Assembly: GCA_900546065.1 (NCBI GenBank)
Contig: URBK01000014.1
Span: forward strand, 1-64,000
DNA: 64,000 nucleotides
Reading direction: 5' to 3'
Source of the DNA: an uncultured Alistipes sp.
GTDB lineage: Bacteria; Bacteroidota; Bacteroidia; Bacteroidales; Rikenellaceae
The translations under genes were made by a program, and so were the position numbers. Within the stretch, counting starts at the first letter, position 1. Every line of letters begins with the position of its first letter. This document shows positions 53,584-59,329 of this stretch, piece after piece. The notes below the pieces were generated by a model that saw only the letters and a list, made by a program, of their open reading frames with translations, did not search any database and had not been told where the DNA came from.

Positions 53584-54075
53584 ATGAGAAAGGCTATCAC
53601 AACAATCGTAATATTACTCGCCGCGGCGACGGCGGCCGCAGCCCAGACGCCGCAGTTCATGGAGGTCTACGACCGTGCGCTTACGCGCTTCAACCGCAAC
53701 GCCGCCACGGAAGACGAGTCGCTGCGTACATCCGAGTTCTCTGGCAAGATGCTGCGCAGCATCCTCCCCGACAAGGCTGACGATGAGGGAAATTTCGTAA
53801 ACCGCATAGATGTCATACGTCAGATAAAGTTCTCGGGGCCGCACAATATCGACCTCTACGACCGTCTGCGCCGCGCCGCCGAAGAGGAGCCATACGAACG
53901 CATCTCGATCATGACGGTCGACAAGGAGACTGTCTACATATACTCGGCACCGTACAAAAAGTCGGGCAAGGAGTTTCTGATATTCATCGCCAAGGGCGAT
54001 GCACGCCTCGCATGCGACATCGTGGGGGAGGTCACCCTCGACGACGTTACCGACCTGCTCTTCGGACGCAACTGA
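53584..54075 (+). CDS. DUF4252-like exported protein
   Basis: 163 residues with a signal peptide (ending AAAQ). A central alpha/beta domain (IDVIRQIKFSGPHNIDLYDRLRRAAEEEPYERISIMTVDKETVYIYSAPY) and a C-terminal EFLIFIAKGDARLACDIVGEVTLDDVTDLL resemble the Bacteroidetes DUF4252 family found in ECF sigma operons. Function unknown. Twelve bp from the barrel gene; last gene before the terminator. Confidence 0.7.
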   Translation: MRKAITTIVILLAAATAAAAQTPQFMEVYDRALTRFNRNAATEDESLRTSEFSGKMLRSILPDKADDEGNFVNRIDVIRQIKFSGPHNIDLYDRLRRAAEEEPYERISIMTVDKETVYIYSAPYKKSGKEFLIFIAKGDARLACDIVGEVTLDDVTDLLFGRN

Positions 54076-54098
54076 CACTACATCCGCATGTAAATGAC

Positions 54099-54134
54099 AA
54101 ATGGTCCACGCCTGAGGCATGGACCATTTCTTTT
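54099..54134 (+). terminator. Terminator of the ECF operon (convergent with META gene)
   Basis: 10-bp perfect stem AAATGGTCCA/TGGACCATTT, then CTTTT. Confidence 0.85.
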
Positions 54135-54163
54135 ACGTGCGACCCGACCGCGGGCCGGCAATA

Positions 54164-54604
54164 CTATTTATCACTCTTGGCCGAGGCCTCGACAGCTTGG
54201 AACACGGCCTGCATCTCTCCGTTGCTCAGGAGCATCAGCATGTCGCCGTCGATCTCGTAATGCGTCGCATCCTCGAGGATCTTCGACAACTCCGCCTCCA
54301 GATCCACATTGGGACACATCATTCGCGTCGATGCCACATTACCGAAGGTAATGCCGCCCTTATCGGTTGTAGTGTAGCTGCCCATCATGCGGTTGCAGGC
54401 ACCCTTGCCACCGAAGTGTCCATCCGCATCGAAGGTGAAGATGAAATCCTCGGGCGCAATCTGGAGGTCACGCTCCATCATCCGCACCAGATGCCACTGC
54501 GTCCCTACCAGAGGCTTTGCATTCTTGCCCTTACGGCAGGCGCAGCAACCGACCGCAAGCAGAGCCATCACGGCCACTACCGAAAATACGAATACTCGTC
54601 TCAT
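54164..54604 (-). CDS. META-domain (HslJ-like) lipoprotein
   Basis: 146 residues. The lipoprotein signal ends in LLAVGC (Cys20). One META domain follows: VGTQWHLVRM, FIFTFDADGHFGGKGACNRMMGSY (the family's FGCN-like GACNRM block), and TRMMCPNVDLEAELSKIL. META proteins such as HslJ are heat-inducible outer-membrane lipoproteins of unclear action. A -7 element (TATATTTG, plus 54664-54671) lies about 60 bp upstream. Confidence 0.88.
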   Translation of the reverse strand: MRRVFVFSVVAVMALLAVGCCACRKGKNAKPLVGTQWHLVRMMERDLQIAPEDFIFTFDADGHFGGKGACNRMMGSYTTTDKGGITFGNVASTRMMCPNVDLEAELSKILEDATHYEIDGDMLMLLSNGEMQAVFQAVEASAKSDK

Positions 54605-55135
54605 AACTGTCGTCTTTTAATGTTTCACCCGCTCCCGTCCAATATTCATTCCGAGAGCGCATGCAAATATATGAAAAGATATCCAAAAGCGGCAGCCGCC
54701 TCCGGCAAAAAGGCCTTTTTTCGGCCGAGGAACGGACGTATGACGCTCTCTACCCATATATAATCATGACATCCAGAAGAATACCTATCATCCTGATCCG
54801 CATGCCGCACTCCCATAAGTGGAATCCGCCGCAACCGACAGCCGGCAGGAGAAAAACATCTCAAATATTTTCCTGTGGAAATTTGTTACATTGGAAATTT
54901 ATATTTACCTTTGCCATACAATTACCGGGGAACGGTATTTGCCGCACAACGCATACCAGCCAACAGTCACACTGCGGGAGCCGGTTACGACGACCGAAAT
55001 GCCGCGAGTGCGGCAATGAGTGGGGACAAAGGGGACAAGAGAAGAAAGTTGAAAGAGAAGAGGAAAAAGGAGAAATAATAAAGGAACGTAATAAGAAAAT
55101 GCAAACCGAGGGCTGAGCCCGCAAAGACAACGACC
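54605..55135. other. Divergent intergenic region META/thioredoxin
   Basis: 531 bp. It holds the META -7 element (54664-54671), a complete thioredoxin promoter (54883-54913), and a roughly 215-nt thioredoxin leader. The leader contains a small GC hairpin (GCCGC-GAGT-GCGGC, 55001-55014) and a purine-rich run (55015-55100). No convincing gene. Confidence 0.6.
54883..54913 (+). promoter_or_regulatory. Thioredoxin gene promoter
   Basis: TTG (54883-54885), 20 bp, TACCTTTG (54906-54913): full match. The leader is unusually long at about 215 nt. Confidence 0.75.
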
Positions 55136-55594
55136 ATGAAAAGACTTTTGATCGCAATGAGCATTGCAGCCGCCCTGACGGCATGTACGACAAACGCACA
55201 GAACAAAACCGATAAAAACAATAAGACAATGAAAACGATCGAACTTGACAAACAGCAATTCATCGAGAAGGTATTCGACTACGAGTCGAACCCCACGACA
55301 TGGAAATACGAGGGCACGAAGCCCGCAATCGTAGATTTCTACGCCACATGGTGCCGTCCCTGCAAGATGGTGGCCCCCATACTTGAGGAGCTGGCCGAGG
55401 AGTATGGCGACAGCATCGTCATATACAAGGTCGACACCGACCGACAGCAGGAGCTCGCCGCGGCATTCGGCATACGCTCGATACCCTCGCTGCTATTCAT
55501 CCCCGTGCAGGGACAGCCGCAGATGGTGCAGGGGGCAATGGGCAAGGCTGATTTCCGCAAGATCATCGACTCGGTGCTGCTGGGCAAAGAGTAG
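55136..55594 (+). CDS. Membrane-anchored thioredoxin
   Basis: 152 residues. A lipoprotein-type signal peptide (LTAC, Cys17) is followed by a short linker and a complete thioredoxin fold. The redox motif is IVDFYATWCRPCKMVAP (CRPC), and the cis-Pro loop is IRSIPSLLFI. It would work in the periplasm as a disulfide reductase or exchange protein. An internal Met (MKTIELD, residue 32) could yield a cytoplasmic form. A hairpin without U-tract (55621-55646) follows. Confidence 0.92.
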   Translation: MKRLLIAMSIAAALTACTTNAQNKTDKNNKTMKTIELDKQQFIEKVFDYESNPTTWKYEGTKPAIVDFYATWCRPCKMVAPILEELAEEYGDSIVIYKVDTDRQQELAAAFGIRSIPSLLFIPVQGQPQMVQGAMGKADFRKIIDSVLLGKE

Positions 55595-55777
55595 ACTGAC
55601 GCCACAAACGGAGCTTGAAAGCCGCATCGAAACAATACGATGCGGCAAAGCCCCTTCGGAAGACATCCTTCCGCAGCCGCATATCGGCCGCGCGACACAC
55701 CGCAGGCATACGAATCGTCTATCCGGTGCAGACAGGCGGCACACAACCGAACGACTTTATTAACACACATACTGACA

Positions 55778-56131
55778 ATGGACAAGCTATGCGCCATACG
55801 TGACATACGGCAGGCGGTGACACGCTTCGAAGCCGACTTCGAACGCCGTTACGGCATTAGTCTGAACGAGGGGATGGTGCTGTGCAGCCTCAAGGACGGG
55901 GTGACGCTCTCGTCGGGGGAGCTGGGCGAGATGCTGGGGCTGACCCCTTCGAACGCCTCGAAGGTGATAGCCGCGGCCGAACGCAAGGGCCTCATCGAGC
56001 GGGGCATGGGCACCGCGGACAAGCGGCGCATGTTTTTCACCATCACGGAGCAGGGACGCAATGCCTTCGGCGGCATCTCGTGCGACGAGATCCCCATGCC
56101 CGAAGCCCTGTGCCGGGCGCTCGGACTATGA
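55778..56131 (+). CDS. MarR-family transcriptional regulator
   Basis: 117 residues from MDKLCAIRDIRQAV. The winged HTH reads LNEGMVLCSLKDGVTLSSGELGEMLGLTPSNASKVIAAAERKGLIERGMGTADKRRMFFTITEQGRNAF, with the wing Asp-Lys-Arg motif of MarR proteins. It is shorter than average because the dimerisation helices are brief. An in-frame upstream stretch from 55640 has no HTH features and was left out. Its target is unknown; thioredoxin upstream is the nearest candidate. Confidence 0.8.
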   Translation: MDKLCAIRDIRQAVTRFEADFERRYGISLNEGMVLCSLKDGVTLSSGELGEMLGLTPSNASKVIAAAERKGLIERGMGTADKRRMFFTITEQGRNAFGGISCDEIPMPEALCRALGL

Positions 56132-56152
56132 TCACACACTACACACTACCGC

Positions 56153-56190
56153 GAAGCGGCGGGCCTGCAATATGCAGAGCCCGCCGCTTC
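56153..56190. terminator. Bidirectional hairpin between MarR and NhaD genes
   Basis: 12-bp perfect stem GAAGCGGCGGGC/GCCCGCCGCTTC, weak U-tracts on both sides. Confidence 0.55.
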
Positions 56191-56214
56191 AATTATATGG
56201 TGACGAAGGGGCCG

Positions 56215-57552
56215 CTACCCTATGCCAACCAGAATATGCTCGACGAAGATTACAACCACACCCGCTACATATCCGAGCAGAGCCAGCAGCGTAATGCGGC
56301 GGAAATACCATGCGAAGTCGATCTTTTCGAGGCCCATTGCGACGACGCCCGCAGCCGAACCAATTATAAGCAGGCTGCCGCCCACGCCGACGCAGTATGC
56401 CAACATAAGCCAGAATGTGCCGTCGGCAGCGAAGGCCGCCATGTATGACGGGTCGGCTGCAGCGGCTATGGCTGCTGGGTCGGCCACGGGATACATACCC
56501 ATGCAGGCCGCAACCAGAGGCACGTTATCGACAACCGACGAGAGGATACCCACGGCCGTTGCTATCGAGAAGGCCTCGTGGACATGCGTATCGAGAAAGT
56601 GCGCCGCATCCGAAAGCACACCCGCATACTGCAGACCCGACACGGCCATCAGTATACCGAGGAAGAAGAGTATGGTCGGCATATCGATATGCTTCACCAC
56701 CTTGGCCACACGATTTTTGATCGACTCCTTGATACCCCGCTTGCGGTCGTAGACGATCTCGGTACATACCCACAGCACGCTGAGCGAGATCATCATACCC
56801 ATATAGGGAGGAAGTCCCGTAAGGCTCTTGAATACCGGCACGAAGAGCAGGCCCAGAATACCGCCTATAAGCACGCTGCGGCTGAAACGCGGCCCGACGC
56901 CCTCGGGGAGTGCATCCGCCGCCACGGCATCGGCCACATGCGTCACATGGCCCTTGACCATACGCGAGGCGAACGCCGTAGGTATTATGAGCGACACAAG
57001 ACACGGCAGCAGCAGATAACCCGAGAGGGCTCCGGCCGTGACGTTGCCGCGCATCCAGAGCATGATTGTCGTGACGTCGCCTATGGGAGACCATGCGCCG
57101 CCGCTGTTGGCCGCGATGACGATCACGCCGGTGAAGATCCAGCGCTCGTGGCGGTCGCTTATCAGACGTCGCAGCACCATCACCATGATGATCGTTGTCG
57201 TCATGTTATCCAGCACGGCCGACATGAAGAAGGTAATGAAGGCCAGAAGCCACATCAGACGCCGCTTCTCACGGGTGGTAATGTGGTCGGTGATGATGGA
57301 GAATCCTCCATGCATGTCGATCAGATCGACGATGGTCATAGCGCCGATAAGGAATATGAGCGTCTCGCACGTGTCGCCCAGATACGACACAAGCTCGCCT
57401 TCGATATCGGCATCGCCCGAGAAGATGCTCAACACGGTCCAGATTATTCCGCACATGAGCAGTGCGAAGGCCGCCTTGTCAATCTTGATTTTGTGTTCCA
57501 GCGCTATACACACATAGCCCAGAATAAAGATAAGTACAATGCCTGTTATCAT
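56215..57552 (-). CDS. nhaD: Na+/H+ antiporter NhaD type
   Basis: 445 residues with about twelve to thirteen membrane segments, ion-transporter (IT) superfamily. Family blocks are FLIGAMTIVDLIDMHGGFSII, FITFFMSAVLDNMTTTIIMVMVLRRLI (ion-site Asp/Asn), VIVIAANSGGAWSPIGDVTTIMLWMRG and LSSVVDNVPLVAACMGMYP. Extrudes Na+ in exchange for protons across the inner membrane. It has a full promoter and a leader with a stable hairpin. Confidence 0.92.
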   Translation of the reverse strand: MITGIVLIFILGYVCIALEHKIKIDKAAFALLMCGIIWTVLSIFSGDADIEGELVSYLGDTCETLIFLIGAMTIVDLIDMHGGFSIITDHITTREKRRLMWLLAFITFFMSAVLDNMTTTIIMVMVLRRLISDRHERWIFTGVIVIAANSGGAWSPIGDVTTIMLWMRGNVTAGALSGYLLLPCLVSLIIPTAFASRMVKGHVTHVADAVAADALPEGVGPRFSRSVLIGGILGLLFVPVFKSLTGLPPYMGMMISLSVLWVCTEIVYDRKRGIKESIKNRVAKVVKHIDMPTILFFLGILMAVSGLQYAGVLSDAAHFLDTHVHEAFSIATAVGILSSVVDNVPLVAACMGMYPVADPAAIAAAADPSYMAAFAADGTFWLMLAYCVGVGGSLLIIGSAAGVVAMGLEKIDFAWYFRRITLLALLGYVAGVVVIFVEHILVGIG

Positions 57553-57610
57553 AACAGATGAACTGATTGCAGTTAAACGGCTACCACGGAACGCGGGAAG
57601 AGCGAGTCAT

Positions 57611-57634
57611 CGGGGCCGCAAAGAATAGGCCCCG
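57611..57634 (-). promoter_or_regulatory. Hairpin in the nhaD leader
   Basis: Perfect stem CGGGGCC/GGCCCCG with a 10-nt loop, no U-tract after it. Within the predicted 5' UTR. Function not known. Confidence 0.35.
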
Positions 57635-57658
57635 AAGGAGTCCGATCGGCCGTCGCAG

Positions 57659-57688
57659 CAAAATTACAATAAAAAAGCGAAACGGCAA
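57659..57688 (-). promoter_or_regulatory. nhaD promoter
   Basis: Minus strand TTG (57688-57686), 19 bp, TAATTTTG (57666-57659): full match. Leader about 100 nt. Confidence 0.7.
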
Positions 57689-57719
57689 AAGCCGCAACGC
57701 CTCCGCCGCGAACACGCGC

Positions 57720-57752
57720 AAAACACAGGGCCGTCCGAGTATCCGGACAGCC
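57720..57752 (-). terminator. Terminator of the DUF4251 gene
   Basis: On the minus strand a stem CAGGGCTGTCCG/CGGACGGCCCTG with one mismatch is followed by TGTTTT. Confidence 0.65.
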
Positions 57753-57816
57753 CTGCATCTCATTACTCATCCGCGTGTCGGCAGAGACCACAATCCCGGC
57801 CGCCGCGCTGACGCCG

Positions 57817-58389
57817 CTACAACGTTATGCCCTTGAATATGTTGGACTGATCGCGCGGGACGATCTCGCCATAGAGCGTAATGGTGTTGGAGTTGAGCGT
57901 GGGACTTATGCGCACCGAGGTGTTGTTGCCGCCCTTGGGTATGGTGAAGGTCACGGAGGCCGAGATCGCCCGTCCCATGACGTTGATCGACAGCGTGGTA
58001 TTGCCGCGCTTGTCGACACGTCGCTCGACGTTGATTATACGTCCGTCGACCGTCACGCCGCCAACACCGTTCGGGCCGCCGCCGCTGTCCACGGGAGAGA
58101 CCTGAATAAGCGCCTGATCACCCTTGACCGATATGAAGTTCAGGTTGGAATATACTCTGGCCGTACCCCCGCGCTTGAATACCAGCATGTTGGCCTCAAA
58201 GACAAAATCCATGCTGTCGATGGCATTCATGGCCTCGACGTACGACAACGAATCCTGAATCTCGGCCATACGTTTTGCCATGGCCCGATCCTCGGCCGCC
58301 TGACGGCGTGCCGCGCGTCCGTTATCCTGTGCCACGGCGGCCGACACGGCCGACGTGAGCATCATCAAAATCAATATAACCCGTTTCAT
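57817..58389 (-). CDS. DUF4251-family exported protein
   Basis: 190 residues with a signal peptide (ending AVAQ). The pattern ...ANMLVFKRGGTARVYSNLNFISVKGDQALIQVSP, GVGGVTVDGRIINVE and SVTFTIPKGGNNTSVRISPTLNSNTITLYGEIVP is that of the Bacteroidales DUF4251 family, of unknown function. A -7 element (TATTTTTG, plus 58458-58465) is upstream. Monocistronic. Confidence 0.85.
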   Translation of the reverse strand: MKRVILILMMLTSAVSAAVAQDNGRAARRQAAEDRAMAKRMAEIQDSLSYVEAMNAIDSMDFVFEANMLVFKRGGTARVYSNLNFISVKGDQALIQVSPVDSGGGPNGVGGVTVDGRIINVERRVDKRGNTTLSINVMGRAISASVTFTIPKGGNNTSVRISPTLNSNTITLYGEIVPRDQSNIFKGITL

Positions 58390-58527
58390 AGTTCGATAGT
58401 TTTACAACCTCTACGCAATATAAACGCCATACACAGGCCCCATATTATATTTCCGGGCAAAAATAGCAACATCCGCGCCGCAAACGGTACATTGTGCACG
58501 CGGTTTCACATTTCGGGGTTTGTTTCG

Positions 58528-58535
58528 TATATTTG
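58528..58535 (+). promoter_or_regulatory. -7 element abutting the HMA-AraC start codon
   Basis: TATATTTG ends 4 bp before the ATG at 58540. The transcript would be leaderless or nearly so. Confidence 0.55.
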
Positions 58536-58539
58536 CATC

Positions 58540-59139
58540 ATGACCGACCGTAAAGATACTCTCCCGACGGCCGCCGCGCCGCACACGACGCTGCGCATAG
58601 GCAACATGGTCTGCCCGCGCTGCATCATGGCCGTACGTGCGCTGCTTGCCGAGGAGGGGTATGCGCAGGCCGACGTCACGCTCGGGGCGGCGACGGTCGG
58701 GGAGGTAATCCCCGCCGGGAAGATCGGATCCATACGCCGGCGTCTCGAAGAGATAGGGTTCGTGCTCATAGACGATCCGCGCGAGGAGCTGGCCGAACGG
58801 CTCCGCACGACCGTAATCGAACTGGCACGCGGCGGCCGCATGAAACACAACCTCTCGGAGGAGATCGTCCGCCGCATGGGCCATGATTACAGTTCGCTCA
58901 GCAAGCTCTTCTCCTCGGTCTGCGGATGCACCATCGAACGATACTTCATATTGCAGAAGATCGAACGCGCCAAGGAGCTACTGCAGGACAGCACCCTGTC
59001 GCTGGGCGAGATAGCCGAACGGTTGGGATATTCGAGTACGGCCTACCTCAGCGCACAGTTCAAGAGCGTCGAGGGCCGCACCCCTACCGACTTCCGCCGT
59101 GACGGCACCGCACGCCGCAAACCGATCGACGCGGTGTAA
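58540..59139 (+). CDS. HMA-like domain fused to AraC-type HTH; putative copper-responsive regulator
   Basis: 199 residues. The N-terminal 70 residues resemble a heavy-metal-associated domain (TTLRIGNMVCPRCIMAVRALLAEEGY, CxxC at Cys25 and Cys28). The C-terminal 100 residues hold two AraC helix-turn-helix units (HNLSEEIVRRMGHDYSSLSKLFSSVCGCTIERYFILQKIERAKELL and LSLGEIAERLGYSSTAYLSAQFKSVEGRTPTDF). It precedes copA, so it most likely senses Cu(I) or a similar soft metal and activates copA; this is inferred from context. The start is fixed by the promoter just upstream. Confidence 0.85.
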   Translation: MTDRKDTLPTAAAPHTTLRIGNMVCPRCIMAVRALLAEEGYAQADVTLGAATVGEVIPAGKIGSIRRRLEEIGFVLIDDPREELAERLRTTVIELARGGRMKHNLSEEIVRRMGHDYSSLSKLFSSVCGCTIERYFILQKIERAKELLQDSTLSLGEIAERLGYSSTAYLSAQFKSVEGRTPTDFRRDGTARRKPIDAV

Positions 59140-59194
59140 TCCCGCGCCACCGCATCACGATATTCATCCGCTCACTCCTCAGAATCGACAACAC

Positions 59195-59223
59195 AATAAT
59201 ATTTGAGCGGGGAGAATAATATT
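59195..59223. promoter_or_regulatory. Direct repeats upstream of copA, candidate AraC-type operator
   Basis: AATAATATT at 59195-59203 and again at 59215-59223, exactly 20 bp apart. TATT-led units also start at 59161, 59200 and 59220 (steps of 39 and 20). The -7 box of copA is at 59295. Confidence 0.45.
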
Positions 59224-59294
59224 CATAGAAAAATCCGGAAAAAATCTGAAAAAAGAATCCACAATTCCGTAACAACGGCGGCAGCCTCCGCCAC

Positions 59295-59302
59295 TACCTT
59301 TG
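59295..59302 (+). promoter_or_regulatory. -7 element of copA
   Basis: TACCTTTG, full consensus. No -33 TTG, as expected for an activator-dependent promoter. It excludes the TTG start at 59300 and supports ATG 59330. Confidence 0.6.
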
Positions 59303-59329
59303 TCACATAAAACAACAGATGACCATATC

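Noticed and set aside
54661..55263. Frames in the thioredoxin leader, including a hydrophobic minus-strand frame
   Set aside because: They cover a promoter and a purine-rich leader; the hydrophobicity is the complement of GA-rich sequence.
55621..55646. Terminator for thioredoxin
   Set aside because: The stem GCCGCATCG/CGATGCGGC is perfect, but on the plus strand it is followed by AAAGCCCC with no U-tract, so it is only a hairpin of unknown role.
57775..58539. A 255-codon N-terminal extension of the HMA-AraC regulator
   Set aside because: It is antisense to the DUF4251 gene, and the regulator's own -7 box lies just before ATG 58540.
59300..59329. TTG start for copA ten codons upstream
   Set aside because: The TTG is part of the TACCTTTG -7 element and cannot be in the mRNA.
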